A stretch of DNA of 40,524 nt from positions 1 through 40,524 of IMG/VR virus record IMGVR_UViG_3300036944_000911; one strand, written 5' to 3'. A program made the position numbers and the translations under genes. Positions 22,388-28,765 of this stretch are shown one piece after another (position 1 is the first letter of the stretch; each line of letters begins with the position of its first letter). The notes under the pieces were generated by a model. It made no database searches. It was given only the letters and a program-made list of their open reading frames with translations, and was not told where the DNA came from. The DNA is from a virus.

Positions 22388-22855
22388 CTAAAACGGCACA
22401 TCGTCCATGCCGCTTGTTTCGCTCGGGAATGAAGGCCCGATGTCATCCGCATCGTAGCCGCGCTGGCGCTGCTGCCCGTTGTTGCGGCCCTGCTTCTGCC
22501 CCTGCCCAGATGCACCGGCACCATCGCCCTTCCGGTCAAGGAACTGCACACGCTGGCCTTTGATTTCGGTGGTGTATCTGTTCTGGCCGTCTTTATCCTG
22601 CCACTGGCGGGTTGTGATGCTGCCCTCCACATACACCATGCTGCCCTTGCTCAGGTAGTTGGCGCAGTTTTCGGCGGTGTTGTTCCATACAACCACGGTA
22701 TGCCACTCCGTGCTTTCCTGCCGGTTGCCTTCGCGGTCCGTATAGGTTTCGCTGGTGGCAATGCGCATACGCGCAACAGGTGTGCCGGACTGTGTGTATT
22801 TAAGCTCAGGGTCAGCACCCAGCCTGCCTATGATCATCACTTTATTCAGACTCAT
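22388..22855 (-). CDS. ssb: Single-stranded DNA-binding protein
   Basis: 155 aa from the ATG at 22855 (a longer frame exists but the coupled ATG fits). OB-fold residues 1-105: '[20 protein letters not shown]', '[14 protein letters not shown]', '[20 protein letters not shown]', '[15 protein letters not shown]'. Then comes a Gly/Gln-rich linker and the acidic tip 'SGMDDVPF', the classic C-terminal interaction tail. It protects single-stranded DNA in replication and recombination. The start shares a base with the preceding stop (TGATG). Confidence 0.95.
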   Translation of the reverse strand: MSLNKVMIIGRLGADPELKYTQSGTPVARMRIATSETYTDREGNRQESTEWHTVVVWNNTAENCANYLSKGSMVYVEGSITTRQWQDKDGQNRYTTEIKGQRVQFLDRKGDGAGASGQGQKQGRNNGQQRQRGYDADDIGPSFPSETSGMDDVPF

Positions 22856-23325
22856 CACATCCTCACTTGGTTGTTGACGGCCGCTTCCAGCTTCCGGATC
22901 TGCATATCCAGATCGCTGCTCCTCACGCCCCTGCGCTGCAGCTCTCTGGCCGCTGCCAGTGCCCCGGCGTCGTTTTTCCCTATCCGGCACTGAATCATCT
23001 GCACCCACAGGCGGGCATTGCTGCTGCTGTTTCGTGCCACTTCTTCCAGCGTCTGGGCGTTGCGCGACTGCCCCGCCTCAGTCTCTGCCCTGCGTACCGT
23101 CTGGCACTCCTCGTGGGCATCCAGCACCATGCGACCCACATTGGCGCCCCGCGTCAGCCGGTCGCGCGTACTCAGCAGGTGGTCAACGGCTGCACTCAGC
23201 TCGGCGCCGCTCAGGTGGCGCAACACCCTGCCGTACAGTTCCAGCGTATCGGCTGCAGGCTTCGGGTAGTTGAAACCGCGCCACACCGCGTCCAGTGCGC
23301 GGTCTATGTCCAGTTGCGTCAGCAT
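22855..23325 (-). CDS. Putative helicase-loader-like protein (156 aa)
   Basis: Starts [20 protein letters not shown] with AGGAGG seven bases upstream. All-helical, with '[20 protein letters not shown]' and a charged second half. The small N-terminal helical domain followed by a flexible tail recalls loaders such as G39P. Its position between the replication initiator (7-base overlap) and ssb also fits a loader. I cannot confirm the family by eye, and no replicative helicase gene is visible, so the phage would use the host DnaB. Confidence 0.5.
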   Translation of the reverse strand: MLTQLDIDRALDAVWRGFNYPKPAADTLELYGRVLRHLSGAELSAAVDHLLSTRDRLTRGANVGRMVLDAHEECQTVRRAETEAGQSRNAQTLEEVARNSSSNARLWVQMIQCRIGKNDAGALAAARELQRRGVRSSDLDMQIRKLEAAVNNQVRM

Positions 23326-24287
23326 ACGGCAGCCTCCTGCCGAACCTCGCTGTGCAGCAGCAGCTCAGGCGCACATGCCGCCCGATAGGGTTCGGGGTTC
23401 AGCCTGTGGTCGCTGCAATATCGCTCCAGCCCCTGCACGCCGTACGTTTTGGCGTAATAGCGCACGTCGGCAATCTGCGGCAGGCTCTCCGCTTTCTCGC
23501 GCTCCACAGGCGGCGGCGACTCCCACAGTCGTTCACGCAGAAATCTGGCCAGCCCCGGAGCAAAGCCGCGCTGCCACTGCCCGGACTTCGCCCACGCCTC
23601 CATGCCGGAAAACACAGGCTCAAGCGCAGCAGGACCGTGGTTGCGCCCGAAAAGCTGAATAAACTCCGTCAGTCCGGACCGTGGCCCTTCTGCCCTGCCA
23701 ACCTCGCTGTATCGCTGGCGCAGCTCTTCAAACGCGATTGCCGGTGACGTGTGTAGGTGGTCTGCCGGTGAAGAAGCAGAAACATCAGCCTCGGCACTCA
23801 CACACACCTCCCCCTGCGAGGGGGGTAAGGGGGGTGTAGTATTTCTTCTTGCTTTATTATTACTTCTTGTCTTGTGGCCCTCATCCATGCCCACTTGCTG
23901 GCCCATCTCCGTGCCCGTCTCCGTGCCCTCATCCATGCCCACTTGCTGGCCCATTTCGGGTTTCCTGCCCTGGTAACTACTCCAATTTACAAATGAAACT
24001 ACGGTATATTTACTGGCCGTCCTGCTGGCCACTACGCCCATGTTTTTTAGTAGTTCCAAAGCAGTGCGCACCTGCTTTTCAGACAGATTCAGGTCTGCGG
24101 CGGCGCGGTGTCGGCCAAACAAAACATCACCAGCACACAGGTCGACCACAGCCCCGCCGACAACCCGCTTGCATGGCTTGTGTGACGCACTCAACAGCAG
24201 ATAGCCGAACAGCTGCCACGCGGGGCCATTCTGCAATAAACCGCTATTAAGAATTTTGCGGTAAAATTTCACGTAACCACCGCTCAC
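23319..24287 (-). CDS. Replication initiation protein (winged-helix N-terminus, 322 aa)
   Basis: GTG start at 24287 chosen for GGAGG eight bases upstream; it shares its G with the upstream TAG. Residues 1-85 are a replication-initiator winged helix ('MSGGYVKFYRKILNSGLLQN', 'LNLSEKQVRTALELLKNMGV', 'SKYTVVSFVNWSSYQG'). A low-complexity linker follows with two near-identical 'MGQQVGMDEG' units (about 95-125). The C-terminal half ends in a domain with 'YYAKTYGVQGLERYCSDHRL'. It probably binds the phage origin and recruits loader and helicase. A lambda O-like origin could lie in the linker DNA. Confidence 0.75.
   Translation of the reverse strand: MSGGYVKFYRKILNSGLLQNGPAWQLFGYLLLSASHKPCKRVVGGAVVDLCAGDVLFGRHRAAADLNLSEKQVRTALELLKNMGVVASRTASKYTVVSFVNWSSYQGRKPEMGQQVGMDEGTETGTEMGQQVGMDEGHKTRSNNKARRNTTPPLPPSQGEVCVSAEADVSASSPADHLHTSPAIAFEELRQRYSEVGRAEGPRSGLTEFIQLFGRNHGPAALEPVFSGMEAWAKSGQWQRGFAPGLARFLRERLWESPPPVEREKAESLPQIADVRYYAKTYGVQGLERYCSDHRLNPEPYRAACAPELLLHSEVRQEAAVC
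23874..23955 (-). repeat. Direct repeats inside the initiator gene linker
   Basis: Two copies of a segment coding MGQQVGMDEGxxT, separated by GTE(T/M)GT codons, lie at the middle of the initiator gene. Lambda-type phages place origin iterons inside their initiator gene, so this is the best origin candidate in the window. There are only two clear copies. Confidence 0.35.
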
Positions 24288-24421
24288 TACTGCCACCTCC
24301 TACACTCAAGCAGAGCCGCCCACACAGCCACCACAACGGCTATCGGCTGTCCCGACTTTCGGGCCACCAAAGGCCACTTATCGTCAGACACAGCACCGTG
24401 ATACCAGCGGAACCACTCCAT
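24287..24421 (-). CDS. 44-aa fragment-like protein related to initiator N-termini
   Basis: Sequence MEWFRWYHGAVSDDKWPLVA, then 'VVVAVWAALLECRRWQ'. 'EWFRWYHG..DDKW' is the usual opening of phage replication initiators with a winged-helix N-terminus, yet this frame stops after 44 residues and the following gene has its own start. The ATG overlaps the DUF5131 stop. It may be an intact small protein or the remnant of an initiator split by cassette exchange. The last 8 codons and ribosome site are nearly identical to those ending the gene at 25329. Confidence 0.6.
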   Translation of the reverse strand: MEWFRWYHGAVSDDKWPLVARKSGQPIAVVVAVWAALLECRRWQ

Positions 24422-25326
24422 CACGCCACCTCCGGCACTTGCCGCCACTCCTGCCCGTCCAGCAGGTGGCCTGCGGCTTTCTTGCCGCCGCGGGAGCAAG
24501 GCCACGCGCCATCATCGCCTGCCCCTGCCTTCGCACGCAAAACGCCATCAGAGTCCATGAAATGGGTATTGCGTGCTCCGGTAAAAGCCCACTCACCCCA
24601 CTGCTTAAAAAAGAAAGGCACACCGGCATCCACGCACTGGTCACGCAACGAGCGGAACCAGTCGGGATGTGACGGGCGGGCATTCGGGCCGGACTCGCCG
24701 CCAGCTATTACCCAGTCGAGGCCGCTGCCGTGCAAGGGCCATATCTGTGCAGCGCAACCGTTGTTGTCTTCCACAGTAACCAGTGAAAAGTTCACCGGCC
24801 CCAAAAGCGGCTCACAACTGACAAACCGCTTTGCCGCCGGAGTTTCAAGCAGCACGGGTATGCGCTCATCTGCCCGCTGCTGGTCTTCGACTGTGCAGCC
24901 AATCCAGACGTTGGGAAGCGGCTCACGAGCTTTGCAACGCTCAACAAGATATTCCCGCATCCGCTCCGGCCTCTTTGTCAGCACTTGGAATGTATGCTGC
25001 GGACAAAGAGCCATGACGGCAAAAACCTTGGCAATCCATTCATCAGGCACGGATTCATAAAACAAGTCAGACATGGAACACACGAAAATTCGGCGCGGCT
25101 TCTTCCATGACAGCGGCTTTTCCAAAGCAGCATTGTTAAAACTGCACTCTCCGCTCCACTTGCCGTCTTTTATCGTGTCTGCGTACCAAGGTGTTTGCGG
25201 ATTAGCCGCCAACCTGCGGGCCATTACTTCCGCATAACAGTTTTGACAGGCTGGACTAACCTTGCTGCAGCCCACGATGGGGTTCCATGTTGCGTCAGTC
25301 CATTCGATTTTGCTGTTCTGTGCCAT
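24421..25326 (-). CDS. DUF5131 (phage Gp37/Gp68) radical-SAM-like protein (301 aa)
   Basis: Start at 25326 (MAQNSKIEWTDATWNPIVGC). The hallmark is Cys20, Cys27 and Cys30 in 'GCSKVSPACQNCYAE', which could hold an iron-sulphur cluster. It is followed by 'FVCSMSDLFYESVPDEWIAK', 'TFQVLTKRPERMREYL', 'FVSCEPLLGPVNF' and 'DWVIAGGESGPNARPSHPDW'. This family is frequent in phages and related by pattern to radical SAM enzymes, but its substrate is not established. It sits in the early operon beside the initiator. Confidence 0.85.
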   Translation of the reverse strand: MAQNSKIEWTDATWNPIVGCSKVSPACQNCYAEVMARRLAANPQTPWYADTIKDGKWSGECSFNNAALEKPLSWKKPRRIFVCSMSDLFYESVPDEWIAKVFAVMALCPQHTFQVLTKRPERMREYLVERCKAREPLPNVWIGCTVEDQQRADERIPVLLETPAAKRFVSCEPLLGPVNFSLVTVEDNNGCAAQIWPLHGSGLDWVIAGGESGPNARPSHPDWFRSLRDQCVDAGVPFFFKQWGEWAFTGARNTHFMDSDGVLRAKAGAGDDGAWPCSRGGKKAAGHLLDGQEWRQVPEVA

Positions 25327-25328
25327 AG

Positions 25329-25520
25329 CTACTGCCACCTCCCGCACTCAAGCTGTGCAAGCTGCATCTCTGCAGCGCGGCGCACCCACTTAGCGCCCTC
25401 GCGCTCGGCAATCTGCGGCCCAACAACTTCGGGGATGGATGCCAGCACCCGCTCGGCTTCCAAAAGTTCCTGTTCAAGTAGGAACTTCTGGTTGTTGACT
25501 TCTGCTACGGTTTTGTGCAT
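25329..25520 (-). CDS. Small coiled-coil protein (63 aa)
   Basis: The ATG at 25520 (MHKTVAEVNNQKFLLEQELL) follows AAGAGGA; a longer frame to 25646 would overlap the CII-like gene and has less natural composition. Charged helix with heptad pattern, ending 'MQLAQLECGRWQ'. Its leader is the complement of the predicted plus-strand small RNA at 25530-25588, so that RNA could affect its translation. Function unknown. Confidence 0.6.
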   Translation of the reverse strand: MHKTVAEVNNQKFLLEQELLEAERVLASIPEVVGPQIAEREGAKWVRRAAEMQLAQLECGRWQ

Positions 25521-25523
25521 ACT
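25495..25523 (+). promoter_or_regulatory. Predicted sigma70 promoter for an OOP-like RNA
   Basis: TTGACT (25495-25500), exactly 17 bases, then CATACT (25518-25523). It points toward two stem-loops and a terminator ending at about 25588, on the strand opposite all nearby genes. Confidence 0.5.
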
Positions 25524-25529
25524 TAGGTC

Positions 25530-25588
25530 CTCTTCTCGCTTCCGATGGTCGGAAGGTTTGGCCCTTGTTCCCGCAAGGGCTTTTTTAT
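25530..25588 (+). ncRNA. Predicted small RNA antisense to the 3' end of the CII-like gene (OOP-like)
   Basis: From the predicted start near 25530 the transcript would form CTTCCGA-TGG-TCGGAAG (25539-25555), then GCCCTTG-TTCCCG-CAAGGGC (25561-25580) with six U residues (25581-25586), a textbook rho-independent end. It would be about 57 bases. It reaches into the CII stop codon (25585) and covers the leader of the 63-aa gene. Lambda OOP RNA has the same orientation relative to cII and comparable size. Existence is predicted from promoter plus terminator only. Confidence 0.5.
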
Positions 25589-26037
25589 TTCTGCTCACCA
25601 GCCATAAACGGCGCCAACTGGTCGTGGATGGACACAGCCAGCTCAAACAGTGCCAACCTCTCGGCCTTATCCAGTTTTCCGTCCTCCAGAAAATCCTTCA
25701 GCCCGTCAGCCAGCCTGCCCACTCCCGTCACCACGCTTGCCAGCTGCTCATACGCGCCGCTCTCCGCCACAGGCTCACCACACACAGGGTGCGGGTCATG
25801 CCCCAGCCCGCCGCAGATCAGCCGCAGCGCGTCGTGACTGCCAGTCAACTGCATAATCTTCACAGCATCTTCCAGCCCAAGCTTTGCACGGTCGCCGCCA
25901 AACGGGTTCAGCTCATTGTAAAGTGTCCCCGGCGCTTTATTCAGGTCAGCGGCAAGCCGCTTCATGCCGTACTGCTGCGCGGCGGCCTGCAATGCCTCCA
26001 GCACCTTGTCATGTGTGAATGTGGCGCTCATTTTCAT
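25585..26037 (-). CDS. Phage regulatory protein CII (CP76 family), 150 aa
   Basis: Starts MKMSATFTHDKVLEALQAAA; a second ATG at 26031 has slightly better spacing from AAAGGA. Residues 15-75 form the helix-turn-helix ('GMKRLAADLNKAPGTLYNEL', 'KLGLEDAVKIMQLTGSHDAL'). The C-terminal half is an amphipathic helix ('DGKLDKAERLALFELAVSIH'), consistent with oligomerisation. Family members are phage regulators of the lysis-lysogeny decision or replication. It is the first gene of the leftward early operon. A 14-bp palindrome lies just upstream, and a predicted antisense RNA ends at its stop codon. Confidence 0.82.
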   Translation of the reverse strand: MKMSATFTHDKVLEALQAAAQQYGMKRLAADLNKAPGTLYNELNPFGGDRAKLGLEDAVKIMQLTGSHDALRLICGGLGHDPHPVCGEPVAESGAYEQLASVVTGVGRLADGLKDFLEDGKLDKAERLALFELAVSIHDQLAPFMAGEQK

Positions 26038-26050
26038 GTATCCTTTTGTA

Positions 26051-26064
26051 TAAACTCGTTTATC
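26051..26064. promoter_or_regulatory. Palindromic operator candidate between CII-like gene and divergent ORF
   Basis: ATAAAC and GTTTAT flank two bases (perfect 6-bp arms) at 26051-26064, 14-27 bases from the CII start and 10 bases from the ATG of the plus-strand 77-aa gene. A repressor site controlling both is plausible. Confidence 0.45.
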
Positions 26065-26073
26065 CTGTTTAGC

Positions 26074-26307
26074 ATGGATTTATCGTTACCGACCATCCAT
26101 GCACACCTTTCCGTCCGCCGGTGTCACAACGGGTACTCCGTCGCCGTTGTGCGCCTCACGTTCCCCGACCGCGTCGAATGGTTCACCGACCGCCTGTCGT
26201 CCCATGCCCTCACGTCCGCAGAAGCCGACGCCGCTGTCAGCGCGGCAGCAGCCCGTTACGCGCAGGGCCGTTGCCGCGTTGTCCGGCAGGGGGTGCTTTG
26301 TGTTTAA
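26074..26307 (+). CDS. Small hypothetical protein (77 aa)
   Basis: The ATG at 26074 has no ribosome site; it would be nearly leaderless behind the palindrome at 26051. Sequence MDLSLPTIHAHLSVRRCHNG, then 'YSVAVVRLTFPDRVEWFTDR' and an Ala-rich helix ending 'RCRVVRQGVLCV'. The alternating beta pattern and natural composition favour coding. A long antisense frame (26086-26814) is judged a shadow. Function unknown. Confidence 0.5.
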   Translation: MDLSLPTIHAHLSVRRCHNGYSVAVVRLTFPDRVEWFTDRLSSHALTSAEADAAVSAAAARYAQGRCRVVRQGVLCV

Positions 26308-26312
26308 TTTTC

Positions 26313-26372
26313 TCCTCCTTCCTGATATGGGCTTCGATAAACACATCAGACTCCCGTTATCGGGAAGGAGGA
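26313..26372 (+). promoter_or_regulatory. Hairpin that sequesters the GIY-YIG gene ribosome site
   Basis: TCCTCCTTCCTGATA (26313-26327) pairs with TATCGGGAAGGAGGA (26358-26372) over 15 bp with one G-U. The whole AAGGAGG site of the gene starting at 26377 is inside the stem. A competing small hairpin CCCG-TTAT-CGGG (26353-26364) shares the 3' arm, so two exclusive structures are possible: a translational switch. Confidence 0.55.
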
Positions 26373-26376
26373 AGGT

Positions 26377-26718
26377 ATGAGTAAAATTGGTGATGCCACT
26401 TTTGTTGGAGCCTCCGGGAAGGAATATGTTTTCGGCGTCTTCCCCCTCGGGACCACTTTTAAGGAAATAGCAGGGCTGTATATTTTCGGAAAACTTGTGT
26501 CTACTGGACTGATGGGCGGTGGCAGTATTGCTCCGCTCTACATTGGACAGGCGGGCGACTTGGAACAACGCATATTCGGCCACAAGAAGCTCGAGTGTGC
26601 ACAAATCCATGGGTTTAACTGCATTTGCGCCATGGCATTCAACGGCACCAGAGCACAGCGAATTGATGTAGAAACGGACTTGCGGCACGGCAACCCTACT
26701 CCGTGCAACGACCAGTAG
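26377..26718 (+). CDS. GIY-YIG superfamily small nuclease-like protein (113 aa)
   Basis: GIY-YIG core: 'AGLYIFGKL' and 'APLYIGQAGDLEQRI' carry the paired YI motifs, and the C-terminal 'RIDVETDLRHGNPTPCNDQ' has the Glu and Asn of the family's closing motif. Single-domain members are found in phages and bacteria, some as nucleases. A very strong GGAAGGAGGAAGG precedes the ATG but is buried in a predicted hairpin, so expression may be conditional. Located on the plus strand between leftward early genes, like an inserted accessory gene, and convergent with the 128-aa gene (23-base overlap of ends). Confidence 0.75.
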   Translation: MSKIGDATFVGASGKEYVFGVFPLGTTFKEIAGLYIFGKLVSTGLMGGGSIAPLYIGQAGDLEQRIFGHKKLECAQIHGFNCICAMAFNGTRAQRIDVETDLRHGNPTPCNDQ

Positions 26719-27082
26719 GCTGTGATACGTCGGGGGTCTGTGAAAAGACCCCCACACCGTACTGCGCACCTGCCAATCTGCGCTTGGCTTCTTCGGTAAA
26801 AGGCTCAAGGCCACGCTCTCTCAAAATCTGCTTGTGCATCTCCGAAGGGCACGGCAGGTCCCGAAGAACCGCAAAAAATGTAGGACATATATAGACGACA
26901 TCAAAAATTTCCACCTTGCCCGTGTGGTGCGCTTCATGAACGCAGACATAGCAGCCATCATCAAGTTTGATGTGAAACTTGCCGCCCCATTCATCCACAA
27001 CGGTTTTCAGAATGTGTGTTTTCTTTACGTAGTCCTCAGGCAGAGTGCTCGTATCCGGTTCAGGAAGTATGGTGTAGCTCAT
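26696..27082 (-). CDS. Early hypothetical protein (128 aa) after Cro-like gene
   Basis: Starts MSYTILPEPDTSTLPEDYVK and overlaps the Cro-like gene by four bases (ATGA). Contains 'KTVVDEWGGKFHIKLDDGCY', 'CVHEAHHTGKVEIFDVVYIC' and a Pro/Thr tail. 'VHEAHHTG' gives a His/Glu cluster reminiscent of an HExxH-type zinc site but with different spacing, so no enzymatic call is made. Its 3' end contains an 8-bp hairpin (26732-26753). Confidence 0.55.
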   Translation of the reverse strand: MSYTILPEPDTSTLPEDYVKKTHILKTVVDEWGGKFHIKLDDGCYVCVHEAHHTGKVEIFDVVYICPTFFAVLRDLPCPSEMHKQILRERGLEPFTEEAKRRLAGAQYGVGVFSQTPDVSQPTGRCTE

Positions 27083-27333
27083 ATTCTACTCTCCATCCCG
27101 CGCTGTGCGGGGGTTGGGGTGGTGGGGTGAGGCTCTGCCCCAAAAAGGTCTGGACGAAGCTCGTCAAGCGGTATACCGAGTGCGCGGCTGTAGCGAATCG
27201 CTGCGTCGCCGCTGATCCGGATGACGCCCTTGCAGTGTTTGAAAGTGGTGGCAGTAGAGTAGCCAGCCTTTCGGCCGAGGGCCGCGAAGGACAGTCCCTG
27301 TTCGACGCGGTATGCTTCCAAATAATTTTCCAT
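27079..27333 (-). CDS. Cro-like helix-turn-helix regulator (84 aa)
   Basis: Starts MENYLEAYRVEQGLSFAALG. HTH at residues 12-60: 'LSFAALGRKAGYSTATTFKH' then 'GDAAIRYSRALGIPLDELRP'. Divergent from the CI-like repressor gene across an 83-base gap, the arrangement of cro and cI. It likely binds the shared operators and turns down repressor synthesis. The C-terminus is a Pro-rich tail ('EPHPTTPTPAQRG'). Confidence 0.72.
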   Translation of the reverse strand: MENYLEAYRVEQGLSFAALGRKAGYSTATTFKHCKGVIRISGDAAIRYSRALGIPLDELRPDLFGAEPHPTTPTPAQRGMESRI

Positions 27334-27415
27334 GCCGAATTATTGCCTACAAGCGAGAAAAATGTCCAGTAGAAATCGCTCACACAAGATAGATTTGGGG
27401 TGTCATTCTGAAAAA
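27334..27415. promoter_or_regulatory. Divergent operator/promoter region between Cro-like and CI-like genes
   Basis: 82 bases, AT-richer than the flanks. It contains cacacaagatagattt (27381-27396), similar to the CACAAAATATA repeats at 29591 and 29625, and inverted arms AGCGA/TCGCT. Clear sigma70 hexamers are not obvious, so exact promoters are not assigned. Confidence 0.5.
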
Positions 27416-28066
27416 ATGAGACTCGCATCTAAATCTGACACCTTGTGGGAAGCTTTTATTTCCCGCGTAAAAGACGAGCTTGCCGCTGGCTGGGGGGCAC
27501 AGGACAGGCTCGCAAAGCGTCTTGGCGTAACTCCGGGCAACATTAAAAAATGGGTGAACGGAGACATTAAAACAGCGAAGTATCAAGACATGCTAAGATA
27601 TATGGATGTTCTTGGGATTAAGCTGGAAGACATTTTTAAGGAATATAAGCCTGAGAATTGCGGCTATGGCTATGTCCGCAAAGTTCAAGCGAAGCTCGGA
27701 GCCGGCTCAAGCCTCGTCACCAACGGAGACGTGTCCGGACTCTACGCCTTTAGGCAAGATTTCCTCAATACAGTGGGCGGCAATCCGGATCAGCTCATCC
27801 TGTTTGATGTGATGGGTGACAGCATGGAGCCGACCATCCCAGACAAATCAACAGTACTCGTGGATATGCGCGACACACAGCCCCGAGACGGCATGATTTA
27901 CGCCGTGCGCGTTGAGGACGAGCTGCTTGTAAAAAGGATATTCCGTGCACCCGGCAAGCTTATCTGCAAAAGCGACAACCCGCGCCGTGGCGAGGTCACA
28001 ATTGACGGCGAAACGCCGGATTTTGAAATTTACGGCAGGGTTCGCTGGGTGGCCACGATAATGTAG
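27416..28066 (+). CDS. CI-like repressor 1 (HTH + S24 peptidase), 216 aa
   Basis: Start MRLASKSDTLWEAFISRVKD at 27416. Residues 25-75 form a phage CI-type HTH ('AQDRLAKRLGVTPGNIKKWV'). A linker holds an Ala96-Gly97 candidate self-cleavage site ('KLGAGSS'). The S24/LexA-like domain has catalytic Ser136 in 'MGDSMEPT' and Lys173 in 'DELLVKRIF'. It should maintain lysogeny and be inactivated by RecA-stimulated autocleavage. It is divergent from the Cro-like gene and followed 19 bases later by a second repressor of the same design. Confidence 0.88.
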   Translation: MRLASKSDTLWEAFISRVKDELAAGWGAQDRLAKRLGVTPGNIKKWVNGDIKTAKYQDMLRYMDVLGIKLEDIFKEYKPENCGYGYVRKVQAKLGAGSSLVTNGDVSGLYAFRQDFLNTVGGNPDQLILFDVMGDSMEPTIPDKSTVLVDMRDTQPRDGMIYAVRVEDELLVKRIFRAPGKLICKSDNPRRGEVTIDGETPDFEIYGRVRWVATIM

Positions 28067-28085
28067 ATTAGATAATGTGGATGGG

Positions 28086-28715
28086 ATGAAAGAGATAAAA
28101 ATAACATCTGAGGCTCTCAGGCACTGGATGAAGGCGAAAAACCTGTCTCAGGTTGAGCTGGAAAGGCTGTCTGGAGTGAGCCAGAATTATATTTCCCAAA
28201 TACTCAGCGGGAAAAGGCTGCCCGCGCTCAATAAGATTCAAGACATATGTAAGGGTATCGGCATCACGTTGGCTGAATTTTTTGCTCAGGAAGAAAAAAC
28301 GCCCGTTGATTTTTCCATAGTGCCAAAAGTAAAGGCCAGGCCGAGGGCCGGAAACGGAGGACTTGAAACTGACGGCGACTATGAAGGGCTGTACAGCTTT
28401 CATACAGCGTTCCTGCTGCGCCGTGGCAATCCTTCCGAAATGCGCCTGTTTACCGTTGCAGGCGACTCTATGGAGCCGACCTTTGCAGAGGGCGATATGA
28501 TTCTTGTGGATATGTCTCAGCGCGACGTGACAACAGGTAAAGTTTATCTCGTCCGCATCAGTGACGAACTAATGGTAAAGCGCGCGGAGAACCGCCCGGA
28601 CGGCCTTTTGCTTAAAAGCGACAATCCGGACTACGAGCCTATCCACGTTCCAAAAAATGAAACCGTCGACGCAGCGATACACGGGCGAATAGTCTGGTCG
28701 TGTCGCGAGCACTAA
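28086..28715 (+). CDS. CI-like repressor 2 (HTH_3 + S24 peptidase), 209 aa
   Basis: ATG at 28086 (an alternative GTG at 28077). Residues 8-62 form a canonical HTH_3 ('NLSQVELERLSGVSQNYISQ', 'ILSGKRLPALNKIQDICKGI'), unlike repressor 1. Ala88-Gly89 is the candidate cleavage point ('RPRAGNGG'). Catalytic Ser128 lies in 'AGDSMEPT' and Lys165 in 'DELMVKRAE'. The two C-terminal domains are clearly paralogous and the N-termini are not, so it probably has different operators. A GC hairpin (28721-28742) follows. Confidence 0.87.
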   Translation: MKEIKITSEALRHWMKAKNLSQVELERLSGVSQNYISQILSGKRLPALNKIQDICKGIGITLAEFFAQEEKTPVDFSIVPKVKARPRAGNGGLETDGDYEGLYSFHTAFLLRRGNPSEMRLFTVAGDSMEPTFAEGDMILVDMSQRDVTTGKVYLVRISDELMVKRAENRPDGLLLKSDNPDYEPIHVPKNETVDAAIHGRIVWSCREH

Positions 28716-28720
28716 CTATA

Positions 28721-28742
28721 CGCCGCACAAAATCGTGCGGCG
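28721..28742 (+). terminator. Hairpin after the tandem repressors
   Basis: CGCCGCAC and GTGCGGCG pair perfectly around AAAATC. No U-tract follows, so it is more likely an RNA-stabilising or attenuating structure between the repressors and the accessory gene at 28766. Confidence 0.45.
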
Positions 28743-28765
28743 CAACCCAGCACGGGAGGTGTCAC

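Noticed and set aside
26732-26753. 8-bp hairpin GGGGGTCT / AGACCCCC as a terminator
   Set aside because: There is no U-tract on either strand and it lies inside the coding end of the 128-aa gene.
26086-26814. Minus-strand frame of 242 codons
   Set aside because: It covers the GIY-YIG gene and the 77-aa gene in antisense and overlaps the start of the CII regulatory region. The plus-strand genes have far better support.
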